Shown: piece after piece, positions 45,866-56,280 of the stretch
How the letters are laid out: every line of letters starts with the position of its first letter
Position numbering within the stretch: the first letter of the stretch is position 1
Source of the DNA: Rosellinia necatrix
Taxonomy: Eukaryota; Ascomycota; Sordariomycetes; Xylariales; Xylariaceae
Reading direction: 5' to 3'
Length of the DNA stretch: 64,000 nt
NCBI GenBank assembly: GCA_021209875.1
Contig: JAGYVD010000004.1
Span: forward strand, 4,935,001-4,999,000
Translations under genes and position numbers: made by a program
Notes under the pieces: model-generated
Databases searched by the model: none
What the model saw: the letters and a program-made list of their open reading frames with translations, nothing else
What the model was told of the DNA's origin: nothing

Positions 45866-46653
45866 CTACTTCCTCTCTGCCGTCGCGGGCTCCCACATAG
45901 TAATCTTTGACTTGACACTAGTATACAATCAGCAAACAGCTGCATAGCCACATACTATGAATGTTGGGCTTCTACTTACGTGTTGTATGGCTTGTATGCG
46001 CCTCGGGTTTGTGTATAGTTAGGGATGCTCTTGGGGTCTGCATCTTCCCAGGCACGTCGCTTATATTGTAGCAGGGCGTCCTCTGTCGGAGGCTTGTCGA
46101 CGAGGTATGACATCCAAGCGTGCCAGCCAGGCTCGATCTGAGCGCTATAACGAGACATTTGTTAGTGTCGTGGCCAGGTAGTTGCCGCCGTGTCCTCGAG
46201 ACGTACGCGTCCAAGTCGTGGCTCTTGTAGTCGACCCATCTTGTTCGGACTATCGGCGGTCAGTACGCTGGTGACCCAGTGGCAGCCGACGGCACGGGGG
46301 ATGGCGGCATACGGGGCAGTTCTTCGGTGTTCTCGAAATACTTGTTGCCCCATCGATCGGTGCCGATGAGAGTGCCGGCTTTGGTGTCGCCTAGACAGAA
46401 TCAGCACCCCTGTCCTCCTATACCGGCCTGGTCCGTCGCATACCGATGTACTACGCCGAGTGAATGAATGGTCAGTTGCTATCGAGCGATTACCGGGCTA
46501 GGATTCGACGGTCGAGGCTCTACGTACGTTCATTTGGCGCCAGGCATCCTGTTGAGGCAAATGTTAGCAGCGCCCAGGGCGGCGACGACGGGGCTGACTC
46601 ACCCTGACCCCGACCTTCCAAAGGTTCTTCACAGTTCTCGTGATGGTCGACAT
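45866..46653 (-). CDS. NDUFA12: NADH:ubiquinone oxidoreductase accessory subunit NDUFA12 (B17.2), 7 exons
   Basis: Matrix-side accessory subunit of respiratory complex I. Exons 46653-46603, 46548-46528, 46450-46444, 46390-46313, 46249-46207, 46144-45980 and 45917-45866 give 138 residues. It reads MSTITRTVKNLWKVGVR / DAWRQMN / YIG / DTKAGTLIGTDRWGNKYFEN...LP / LRTRWVDYKSHDLDA / AQIEPGWHAWMSYLVDKPPT...KPYNT / VKSKITMWEPATAERK. These are the conserved B17.2 blocks. Exon 3 is only 7 bases (TACATCG). Introns are 53-77 bases. The intron after ELP uses a GTATGC donor and a TACTGAC branch; without it an in-frame TGA would end the protein. All phases agree. Divergent from PGS1. Confidence 0.93.
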
Positions 46654-47270
46654 GATGCGTGAATCTTAATTGGCGAACCAACCCGGGCTCGGCTCGATAT
46701 CCCACGGCTGGTGACTGATGGACGGTATCGAGGTTGGAAGCTGCTGATTGATTGAGGCCTCGAGTTCCGATGTATCCACCTACCTAGGTAATGATTGGCC
46801 AATCCAATCAAGCCTGGTTGTGCTAGGTACCTTGGTACTCGTAGCCTGCAGGTAATGTAGGTATACCTATACGGTACCACATACCTTAGGTACACAAGGC
46901 CGAAGATATCTACCTCGCCCCACTCTGTAATACCCTCTTCCCTCTCCTGCAAACTGAACCCAGGTAGGTAATAGGTACCCACCTGCGTACCTACCTACCC
47001 AGCTCCCTTAGGGACCCAGGGTGCCTACCTAAATGTATGTAGTTAATGCATACAGTATCCATTCTAACTTAAACTACTGTATGACGATCCTGAGACGAAA
47101 TCCTTGCCCACCCCTTCGGCGCGATAGCTTCACTCTGTAAAGGCAGAAAAAAAAAGGAGGGACGAAACGAAACGAAACGAAACGAAACGAAAAGAATTGA
47201 CAATCACACCGCCAATTAACACGGGATTTATTCCTTTCTCTTTCCCGTTTATTCCGTTCTTCTCGCTACG
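46654..47270. promoter_or_regulatory. Shared divergent promoter region of NDUFA12 and PGS1
   Basis: The 617 bases between two oppositely transcribed mitochondrial genes contain CCTACCTA/TAGGTAGG tracts (46770-47010) and an (ACGAA)n tract. No other gene lies here, so both promoters must. No specific factor site is claimed. Confidence 0.6.
47162..47192. repeat. (ACGAA)n pentanucleotide repeat
   Basis: Six ACGAA units, about 80 bases upstream of the PGS1 start. Confidence 0.93.
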
Positions 47271-49093
47271 ATGATTCTCCGAGGCACAGCTAGATGCTGT
47301 CGGAGTATACGGCCCATCGCACAACGCCAAGCACCACAATATGCACCACAATATGCCCGGCAGTGTCGTCGGCCATATTCGATGCCCGCGAGCTCAACGC
47401 CCACTGGGGCCTCGGCAAGTTCTGCTGGAATCATTGCCCCGTTCACCAACGAATTCGACCGGCTCGCACCCTCGTTCAGGATCAACGGATCTCATATCGA
47501 GATCATCAAGTCGCCAGCCGATTTCTACGAGATTCTGAAGGTAGTTATTTCAGTTGGGCCTTCCTCAACATCGAGAACGACGAGAACAGCGTTCTTGCGA
47601 TCGCGAAAACACAGAAGCACGGCTGACAATGGGCATGGGCACCGTAGGCCAGGATACGCCATGCGAAGAAGCGCATATTCCTGTCGACACTGTACATCGG
47701 CAAATCAGAGCAAGAGCTGGCAAGACACCCACCGACTTGGACCATCACATGAACCGAGATTAACGGAAGACACAAGATCGCAACTCTGCGGGAGGCACTC
47801 CGCCGCAACCCAGACCTCACGCTGAGCATATTGACCGACGCCTTGCGCGGCACACGCGAAGCCCCCCATCCGTCGTGCGCCTCGTTGCTCGCCCCCCTCA
47901 TCGCCGAGTTTGGCCCGGACCGGGTTGAGATCCGCATGTATCACACCCCGAACCTGACTGGCCTGCGGAAGAAGCACATACCGAACCGCATCAACGAGGG
48001 CTGGGGCCTGCAGCATATGAAGCTGTACGGCGTTGATGACGAAATCATTCTCTCGGGGTAAATGGCACGAGCCATCGTTATCGTGTTGGGTCGAGTCACT
48101 AACCAGTTGACCAGCGCCAACCTGTCCAACGATTACTTCACGAATCGCCAGGATCGTTACCATCTCTTCGCCTGTAAGGATGTTACCGACTACTTCTGGG
48201 CGCTATATCAAGGCGTTACTTCACTGAGCTTCCTGGTCGAGCCGACGCAAGAAGCAGCGGGTTTCCGTCTTCATTGGCCACCGGCAAATGCGGCACCGTC
48301 TCCTCTCGAGAGACCCGCGGAATACATATCGCAAGCGACAAAGATAATAAGCAGCCTGATATCAGTAGACAATGGTAAGGCCCAATCGCTCACGCTAGAG
48401 GATCCCGCGAAAGACACGACTGTCTATCTGCTTGGGCAACTCTCTCAATTGATGCGCCCTGACACCTCCACGGAGCTCCCTGTCATCACGCACCTCTTAA
48501 AGACTTTGGCGAAGCCGGAGTATTCCGGCTCGTCCTGGACATTTACCGCGGGCTATTTCAATCCAGACCCGACGCTCAGAAACCTTTTGCTCTCGACGGC
48601 CTCGCAGGGCAACGCCGTCATCACAGCATCCCCATATGCCAATGGTTTTTACGGATCAAAGGGCGTGTCTGGTCTCTTGCCTGGCGCGTATACATATTTG
48701 GCCAGGCGATTTCTTCGAGAGATACACCAGCGCAAGCGTGACTCCTCGATCGTCTTGAAGGAATGGCGAAAGGGCACGGTGGGTGAACCCGAAGGCTGGA
48801 CGTACCACGCTAAGGGGTTGTGGGTAACTCTCCCGAACGAGAAGAACCCTTGTATGAGCATCATCGGGAGTTCGAACTACACAAAAAGGAGCTATTCACA
48901 CGATCTCGAAGCTGGCGCTCTGGTCGTAACACGAAACGAAGACCTGAAAAGAAGACTAGGCGCCGAACAGAGATGGCTTCAAGATTTTGCCAAGCCCGTA
49001 ACTCTCGACGATTTCGCCACTAACGAGAGGAGGGTGGGATTACACGTCCGCGTTGCCATGTGGATTGTGAGCCTTGTGGGGGGTGCGCTCTAA
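47271..49093 (+). CDS. PGS1: CDP-diacylglycerol-glycerol-3-phosphate 3-phosphatidyltransferase, 4 exons
   Basis: Mitochondrial phosphatidylglycerophosphate synthase, the committed step of cardiolipin synthesis. Exons 47271-47540, 47648-47719, 47777-48057 and 48115-49093 give 533 residues. The N-terminus (MILRGTARCCRSIRPIAQR) is a mitochondrial targeting peptide. Two phospholipase-D-type HKD motifs are present: H194-x-K-x4-D in HMKLYGVDDEIILSGANLS and H439-x-K in HAKGLWVTL. RIFLSTLYIGKSEQEL and NPDLTLSILTDALRGTRE are conserved PGS1 blocks. Intron 2 is a GC-AG intron (GCAAGA donor); it is needed to join EQEL to IATLREALRRN. The other introns are GT-AG (107 and 57 bases). The C-terminal VAMWIVSLVGGAL is typical. 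Appears intact. Confidence 0.93.
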
Positions 49094-49686
49094 TGGGACA
49101 CGACCCGATGCTAGGACAATGAACTGAGCACTGGATATGGCTCAAGATCCGGGCTACATTGAGCCATAAGGAATGGGCTCCGAGATCGTGCCTGACCCAT
49201 GCCGATCCGCACATCCATAGATCCACATTGCGGCATACGGGACGGCCGTTCCTGAAATGGGACCCGCGGCCATCTCCACCCATTACTGCATTTGTGAGCG
49301 GGCGACCTCGCTCCGTGTACTACTCGTCTTCCAAGATACCCCCTTGATAGAAGTATAATATGATGTAGAACCAAGATAATGCGAAACCAGGCACATTTTG
49401 TAGCCCCAAGCTGCTTGTACTCAACAGCCCATTCCGCCCCGAGAGCTGATTGGTTCCAGTGCATGAAGTATGGGCGGCTCGCTGCAGGCCATTCCTCCTT
49501 ACAGACGTGAATATGATGAGCGACGGAATGAGACTATCCTCTTCCCTCGGAGGTTATTATCGCGAGAAAATAAACTGGTGGTATAAGTAACGCGCCCTTC
49601 ACCGTCGACCCGACCCAACCAAATCCCCGGCTCCCCTCTTCCCGCTGGTCTATCACCCCAGCCCAATTTCCAAAAAAAGGAAAAAG
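49094..49686. other. Intergenic region, endoglucanase promoter
   Basis: Nothing coding is seen. Confidence 0.6.
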
Positions 49687-50962
49687 ATGAAGACTACGTC
49701 GGCTCTGCTCGCACCCCTCCTCGCCGCCGGCGCCTCGGCGACCATCTACTACGCGGGCGTCGCGGAGTCGGGGGGCGAGTTCGGGGCCTACGGGACGCCG
49801 GGGACGGGGATCCCGGGGACGTTCGGCCGGGACTACCAGTTCATCAGCGAGGCGGGCGTCGACACGCACGTGGACGAGAACCACCTGAACCTGTTCCGGA
49901 TCGCGTTCCTGCTCGAGCGCATGTGCCCGCCGACGGCGACGACGGGCCTGGGCGCGACGTTCGACGAGGCGCACTTCGCGCACTTCAAGCAAGCCGTCGA
50001 CTACGTGACGGTGACGAAGGGCGCGTACGCCATCCTCGACCCGCACAACTACATGCGCTACGGCGACCCGAGCGCGCAGCCGTACAGCGGGAGCGTGATC
50101 GGCGGCGGCGGCGGCGGCGACGACGGCCCAGTTCGCCGCGTTCTGGGGCGAGCTGGCCGCCCGCTTCCGCGACAACGAGAGGGTCATCTTCGGCCTCATG
50201 AACGAGCCCCACGACATGGCGACGCGGCTGGTGCTCGACAACAACCAGGCCGCCATCGACGCCATCCGCGCCGCCGGCGCCGACCACCTCATCCTCATGC
50301 CCGGGAACAGCTGGACCGGCGGCCACGCCTGGACCGAGGGCGACGACCCCAGCAGCGCCCTCATGAACCAGTTCAGCGACCCCGCCAACAACACCGCCAT
50401 CGACATCCACGAGTACCTCGACGTCGACTTCAGCGGCAGCCACGCCGAGTGCGTCAGCGACCCGGCGACGCATCTTGCGGCGCTGACGCAGTGGTTGAAG
50501 GTGAGAACTCACCCCCATCCCCATCCCTTCCCCTTCCTTTTTTTTTCTCCTTATCATCTTGATGCATGCATGCATGTAGATATGTAATGTATGTTATTCC
50601 TTAAATCGCTGACACGCCCAATCCAGACCAACAAACTCAAAGCCTTCGTCACCGAGTTCGGCGGCTCCAACAACGCCGGCTGCGCCACCATGCTCAGGGA
50701 CATGCTCAACTACATGGCCGACAACGAGGAGTACATCGGCTGGACGGCGTGGGCGGCCGGCCCGTTCTGGGGCCCGTACAGCCCCTGCTGCACCGACTCG
50801 GCGCAGCTCGGCAGTCTCGAGCCGGGTAGCAAGGCCGGTGACGGCACTCCCGGTCTGTACGATACTGTCTGGTTGCCTGTTTACCAGCCCCTCGTCCCCA
50901 CGAAGCTGCAGTGGAGTGGGAAGGCCTCGGTGGAGGGTGGAGAGCTCAGTGTCAAGCCGTGA
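49687..50962 (+). CDS. GH5 endo-beta-1,4-glucanase, secreted, with a frame break at a GGC repeat
   Basis: Secreted family-5 glycoside hydrolase (cellulase). Exons 49687-50500 and 50627-50962 (126-base intron). Signal peptide MKTTSALLAPLLAAGASA. TIM-barrel landmarks are FRIAFLLERMCP, AILDPHNYMRYG, the acid/base Glu in FGLMNEPHDMATR, DIHEYLDVDFSGSHAEC and the nucleophile Glu in FVTEFGGSNNAGC, then GWTAWAAGPFWGPYS. Exon 1 is one base out of frame. Before 50101 the frame is YSGSVIGGG, after about 50119 it must be TTAQFAAFWGELAARF, and the shift lies in the (GGC)6 run 50101-50118. All catalytic residues are intact, so a sequencing or assembly error in G+C-rich DNA is as likely as a null allele. 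No cellulose-binding module is seen. Confidence 0.85.
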
Positions 50963-51282
50963 GCTGTGAGGAAGGGCGAAGAGTTGGTCGTGAAACAAAG
51001 CATAGGCCGGAAACCGTCCATGGGTATATAAAGACGTTACGAACTGTTATGTTTCATGTAAATAAATGGGCGCTAGTATTTCGGGGGAAACAACACTGTT
51101 AATTCAGAGTTGAGTTAGAAGTATGCAGGGCATGCCACAAAACATTAATTAACGGTTCAATTACCACAACACAAAAGTGTTCAAATTAAGTATATACAAA
51201 CACCTGCCAGGCGTACGGTACGACAAGATCACGCATCGCCGCCGCCGCGCAACTAGCGAGCCAAGCACCCATCTCCCATCCC
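50963..51282. other. Intergenic region between convergent endoglucanase and phosphatase genes
   Basis: Only the two 3' flanks; nothing else is seen. Confidence 0.6.
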
Positions 51283-53585
51283 TTAGTGATTCCCCTTCCC
51301 AGGCTTTCCATCAGGCCGTGCGAGACCAAGACAGTTCGCGATCTTGTAGAAAACGTCGACATTACCGTAAACGCCGCCAAAAGTCTCCGCGCAGGGGCCC
51401 GTGGCAAAAACAGGTACGTCCGTGAGCGAGTGGACGCCCTGCGCCTCGTCGGTGGGCAGCGTGCCGTTGACGACGAACCCGTCGACGGAATCCGCCGGAT
51501 TCGCGAACAAACTCCCGCCGACCCCCGGTGTGGCTGGCGTCCGCGGCCCGTCCTTGCGCACCCGGAAGTCCTCGCGGTGGTCCGGCGACGCCCCGAACCC
51601 CTGCGCCAGCGTGTACCGCGGGTCCCAGTTGACGGGGAAGTGCGGGCCCATGTTGTACGATACCGCCGGCGCCGGCGCCGTGTATTGGGAGAGCCCGGAG
51701 TTTTGGTAGACACCCACGGCGCGCCGCTTCGCGCGGCTGTCGGGTTGTGAGGAGAGATACTTCGTGTCCACGCCGCCAAACACATCGAAGCCGTGCCCAT
51801 GGTCCGCCGTCACGAGCACTAGCGTGTCCTCGAGTTCGCCGAGCGCTTTGAGGTGCTGGATCGTCGCGCGGACGGTGTCGTCGAGTTCGAGGAGGTCCTG
51901 GTTTTTCTCTGGGGTTAGCCTCCTGCCGGCGTGGGTAAGAGGAGGGAAGGGCCACATCCGAGGCGCAGGGGTTAGAGGATTAGGAAATAACTAGAGCCGA
52001 GAGGGAAGAGATAGTGGGTGCCTGGCGGCTTGAGGTAGAGACTACTTACACCGAGCGCGCGATCATAGTCGAGCGTGTGCATCTGCTTGTCGATCGAGGC
52101 GCCCTCCGCCATCAAGAAGAAGCCCTTCTTGCCGCCGCGGTGGCGGAGGATGTCGACCGCCTTCAGCGTCATTTCCTTGAGGCCGGGGAGGTCGAGAGCG
52201 GGGGCTCCGGTGCCGAGGGGGTCGTTGGTGAAGTCGGCCAGGTTGTCGGTGTAGACGTTGCGGTCGAGCCAGACGGGCAGGTGCGAGCGCGAGAAGACAC
52301 CGAGCGCCCGGCTGCTGTTGCCGAGCTCGAGCAGCGATGTCTTATTCAAGCTGATGTCGTACCCGGCCGCGGCAAACTTGGCGTAGTAGTCCTCGCCCCG
52401 GTAGCTGTCCTTGCCCGGGTAGAACTGCTCCGCGCCGCCGCCAAACCACACGTCCGGCCCCTTCTGGTTCGTCCACGTGTAGTTCGTCACCGAGTTCAGC
52501 GCCTGATCGACCAGCGCGCCGTAAGTGTAGCGGGAACGGCTATGGCCTGAGAGCGCGATCGGGGTAGCGTCGGCGAGGGCTGCTGTTGACACTGCGCCCC
52601 AGGCGGAGTCCTGTGATCGGATGTTAGCGGAGGTGAAAGTTGTGGCATTTTGGCTTGTGTTGGCGCACCCAGACACGCCTCAGAATCTCGACGATGGTCT
52701 CGACCTTTGGGTCATCGAATGGGTCAGGAGAGGAATCGGCGTATACACTATATATAGGTTAATATGCTCCCAGATGTTTAGTTGAAGCTATATCGTGATA
52801 CTTACCCCATAGCGTTCACGGTACTCTTATGGCCAGAATACAAGGCCGACGCAGAGTTAGCGCTGTCGGTGATATAACTATCAAGAGAGTGCGTCATCTG
52901 ATGGCCGACCACAGGGAACTTATCCAGTTGCAGCAGCGACTGGTATTTCCCATTAATGCTCTTATGACCAAGAAGGCGTGCGGCCGTGATCATATTGGTA
53001 GTCATCCCGTCGCCTAATAAGGGATTAACTTCGAAGAATCCAGTAGTTGGTGCGTACGCGTCTCTTACCAATGAAAAGAATGACATTCTTCGCTTTCTTC
53101 TTCGTGACCAGAGGTCGCACAACCCACTCGGCCTGAGTCTTCTTGCCGCCATAATAGCTCAGCTCAACAAGGTACGTTCCAGGCTCGTAGATAGCTAACC
53201 GTCGGTACGCTTTGGAGGCAACATTGACGACGGACGGTGTATCAGCGTCCTCAGCAAAGAGGTCTTCGTACCACGAGAAGCTCCATGTCTCGAGCTTCGG
53301 CTCCTTAATGCGGAAGAACTCGGTAATGCCCTTTTTCTTCCCTCCCTGCTTCGTGATGGTGACAGAGAACTTTTCGTCCGGCTTGCCGCCGTTGAACGCT
53401 TCCGATCCGTTGACTGGCGCGTGCACCTCGATGCGCAGATCAAAGTATTGACCCGGGAGGAAGTCAGATTGGTCAGGAGGAAGCACACAGCCGAGGGAAG
53501 GACAGCCACCGAGGCGTTGGTAGGTCTGACCAGCCACCAAGGCAAACGATGCCGCCAGAGCGGCGAGAGAAGCTACCTTGCCCAT
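51283..53585 (-). CDS. Secreted alkaline phosphatase (PhoA superfamily), 5 exons
   Basis: Metal-dependent phosphomonoesterase. Exons 53585-53069, 53013-52806, 52747-52669, 52610-52050 and 51897-51283 give 659 residues. Signal peptide MGKVASLAALAASFALVAG. Residues about 20-165 form an N-terminal region placed before the catalytic domain. The catalytic domain starts NVILFIGDGMTTNM. It has nucleophile Ser223 in YITDSANSASALYSGHKS, STAALADATPIALSGHSRSR, FFLMAEGASIDKQMH, and metal ligands in VLVTADHGHGFDVFGG. Introns are 55, 58, 58 and 152 bases. For the last intron, GTAAGT/CCAG joins RALG to DLLELDDTV; GTGTAA/CCCAG, giving RALEKNQDLLEL, is possible. Expected role is phosphate scavenging. Appears intact. 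Confidence 0.88.
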
Positions 53586-55095
53586 GCTGTGAGGTCAATT
53601 GGCGGCGCAATCGCTATCCTGGCTACGAACACCGAGTTTTAGGGAGGGTGAGACAATGTCCCAAGTCAACGAGGCCCGGAGAGCAGCATGGCCTTATTAT
53701 ATATACGGTAGGCTGCGATATAGGCGGGTGGCTTTCAGGCCTACCGAGGCTAGCCTCCGCAGCCTGCAATGGAACGATAGCTAAAGTCCATGGCAGCTTC
53801 CATGCATGGACGATTGCGACCAAACCCATGGGTGTTCCTGGATAGCGCGTGGGCAATCTTGGCACTTCCACGGACGGATGTCTGTTTGGCTGTTGGGTGC
53901 ATAAACCGGGGATGTCTAATGTGCATGGCTGTCGTGATAGCCAGGGGCACAATCATGTTGATGGAGAACAGCACGTGTCATGGCCCGAGAAAGCCGGGTC
54001 GATTGCCCGGCTGGGAGCCACGTGCAGGGCCGCTCTGTGTTGAGGGCTCAGGCATTGGAGGAACGTATGCTTATGGGAATCAAAGGATACACCCTCCATA
54101 CAGGACGCAAACATTGCGTAGATCAAGCGGCCGCAAGAAACGCGGGCGAGCTCCTGTCGCTGGTGTGATAGAAAGTTCGGTTTCCGTACGATTGCCTTGT
54201 TCCAACGCCTGCTGTCGGCCTACCAATCCTATCCCGTCTGTGTTTGCATCCTAGGTCCCCATTGCCACTTACATGCATCCGAGATATGCACACACGTATT
54301 GGCTTGGCGGAAGACGGGAAAGGTGAGGCCGACAACGTGGATGATGTTGACGATATGATTGGTGCCGGGGGTGGCAGCGTTGAAATTCGTTTGGGGCCGC
54401 CAAGAAGCCATCGAGCGCTGACGACTTGGCGATATTTATCACCGCAGTCCTTGATACAATACGACTAAGCACGAATTTTCACACGAAAACAGAAAGAAAA
54501 GCGCACAAGATGTTTTAGGTGACGAGTTTTGAAACCAGACCAATCCAGCTCGTTCAAATTCCTATAGTTTGTATCGGAAGAGCGACGCCAGGAGGTAGGC
54601 ATGCCGCCGAGGCGAGGTGATGTGACCACTGACACCAAGCAAACATGAGGGTCGGAATAACAGTCTAAGAGAACAATAGGTAACCCCGATAGCCTCATGT
54701 AAGCCAAATGGTGGATGGGAAGCGGGCCTCCGGGATTCTAGTGACTGAAAAGTGAAGTTATAGGAAAGATGGAAAGATGGAGATTTATTATAACTTACCT
54801 TAGGTAGGTAGAGCACTGTTATAGGTATCCACTCGACACTGTGATATTGTGAGTCGTACCTCCTCTGACAGGATGAAACATCCCGCCAAAAGCTTATATT
54901 CATTGGACCAAAGTCATCCTGAACTCCTCCATACAGTGCAATGACGTATTAAGTTTCGCTATTGCCCGACCTCTGGCAGTCTTGTGCTTCTCCATAGATT
55001 TGCTCGGATGACATATACCTTACTCTAGCTGAAGGTGATACACGCAGGTCATGAGAGAGGCCATTAACCAAACGCCGAAGCAAACATCATACGCA
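53586..55095. other. Intergenic region
   Basis: Phosphatase promoter at the left. No gene is seen. Confidence 0.55.
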
Positions 55096-55655
55096 ATGTA
55101 CGTCCCATCAGCACAACACGTTCTAACGGCAGGCCTAGCCATGTTGGGCACTCCTCACAAACGTAGGTTCAGCCGCTCTCCCCCCACATCTCCATCACCC
55201 ATCCACTCCATCACCCATCCACTCCATCACCCCCCCCCCACCCTCCCCTCCCCTTCCTATCCCCTCCCCTCCTATCCCCTCACCTTCCCCCGCCGCCGTA
55301 CAAAAGCACCTAGCTCATTCCAACGCCACGGCCACAGCAACCGAGATAATCTCGGGCCGGATCACGGACTATGCCGTGCCCACGTGCCGCGACGGCGCGG
55401 GCAACGTCCGGTGCACGGCGCTGTTCCCCGTCAAGAACGCGACGTGCTACACGATCCGGTGGCGGACCGAGGGCGTGCTGACGCACACGACGGCCGAGGT
55501 CCGGTCCGCCGTCCAGGGCCGCCTCCTCTACTACCGCGACACCGACGGCGACTGGACCCCCCGACGCCCACCGCCTCGTCTACCTCGACTTCATGCCCAA
55601 GGTGCCCGGCACCGGGAACTCCACCGTCGTCTACCGCGTTACTACTTGTGAGTAA
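55096..55655 (+). CDS. Small secreted Cys-containing protein, with a frame break at a C run
   Basis: Not recognised. Exon 1 55096-55162 (MYVPSAQHVLTAGLAMLG, a possible signal peptide), intron 55163-55313 made of CCATC/CCCCT-rich repeats, exon 2 from 55314. The mature chain has Asn/Thr-rich start (HSNATATATEIIS), then DYAVPTCRDGAGNVRCTALF, CYTIRWRTEG and LLYYRDTDGDWTP. At the C6 run 55557-55562 the frame is lost. The neighbouring frame continues coherently as DAHRLVYLDFMPKVPG... to TTCE and a stop at 55653-55655. Exon 2 is one base too long for a single frame. Four Cys would allow two disulfides. Function unknown. Confidence 0.6.
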
Positions 55656-56139
55656 GTGAGTGAAGGGTAATACTGGGGGGGACTTGGGCGCCGGGGCACT
55701 AGGGGTAATATTTCTTTTGTTGGGGGAACATGGTTGATATTTGTGCACCGTTATTTTGCAATATTATCAGGGGCGACGTAATTTCTACAAGTATTGAGGT
55801 TAGATAGCTAGGGAATGACATGCTCGCCAACCTCATCAACTTCCTCGATGGTAGCGTACGCAGGGTAGCTGGTGCTATATTTTGCGGCTTTTACACCCGA
55901 CATCCTCCCATAGTTTTGAAAAATTTGGCAAATTACTTTTTACCCGCAGACTCGCGAATGTCCTTTCGTTTAACACATTGGTTGCACCAGGTGGTGCGGT
56001 CCCCTTTATAGACACAACGGACGCGCCGCCGGCCTTGTACGTGCTCTCGGGCCTAAGTTCTCAAATCACGCCGGCATAAGTCTGCGCTAGCTGAAACTGA
56101 ATGGTAAATAGGCATTTCCATTGAGAAATCCGGGGGGAA
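55656..56139. other. Intergenic region with a possible relict exon
   Basis: A frame ending at 56079 reads coherently for about 35 residues (VLSFNTLVAPGGAVPF... SSQITPA) but has no start, partner exon or known motif. It could be a gene remnant. Confidence 0.4.
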
Positions 56140-56280
56140 GAAGCGTAAAGAAAGGACTTGTTTAATTACACGAGGAGAGAAGTTCTCCCGGCAAGGTAAT
56201 CGCCAGCTATTCCGGCTTATTACACAGTACCTAGGTCTGTGCCCGCTGGGTGCCCAGAGGCCGGCCTTGGTTCCGTGACG
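56140..56280 (-). mobile_element. Diverged LTR copy E, overlapping the end of the C2H2 gene
   Basis: On the minus strand GTCACGGAACCAAGGCCGGC opens the copy, followed by CCTCTGGGCACCC and GAGAACTTCTCTCCTCG, matching LTRs C and D. The first TG is mutated and the far end is not recognisable, so the left limit is approximate. Confidence 0.6.

Noticed and set aside
46250..46312. Nonsense mutation in NDUFA12 (TAC TGA within ELP...RTRW)
   Set aside because: The TGA belongs to a TACTGAC branch site of a 63-base intron with a GTATGC donor; splicing gives the conserved ELPLRTRW peptide.
47000..47270. Telomere-like or CRISPR-like arrays from the repeated short units
   Set aside because: Units are simple ACGAA and CCTACCTA microsatellites without spacers or TTAGGG.
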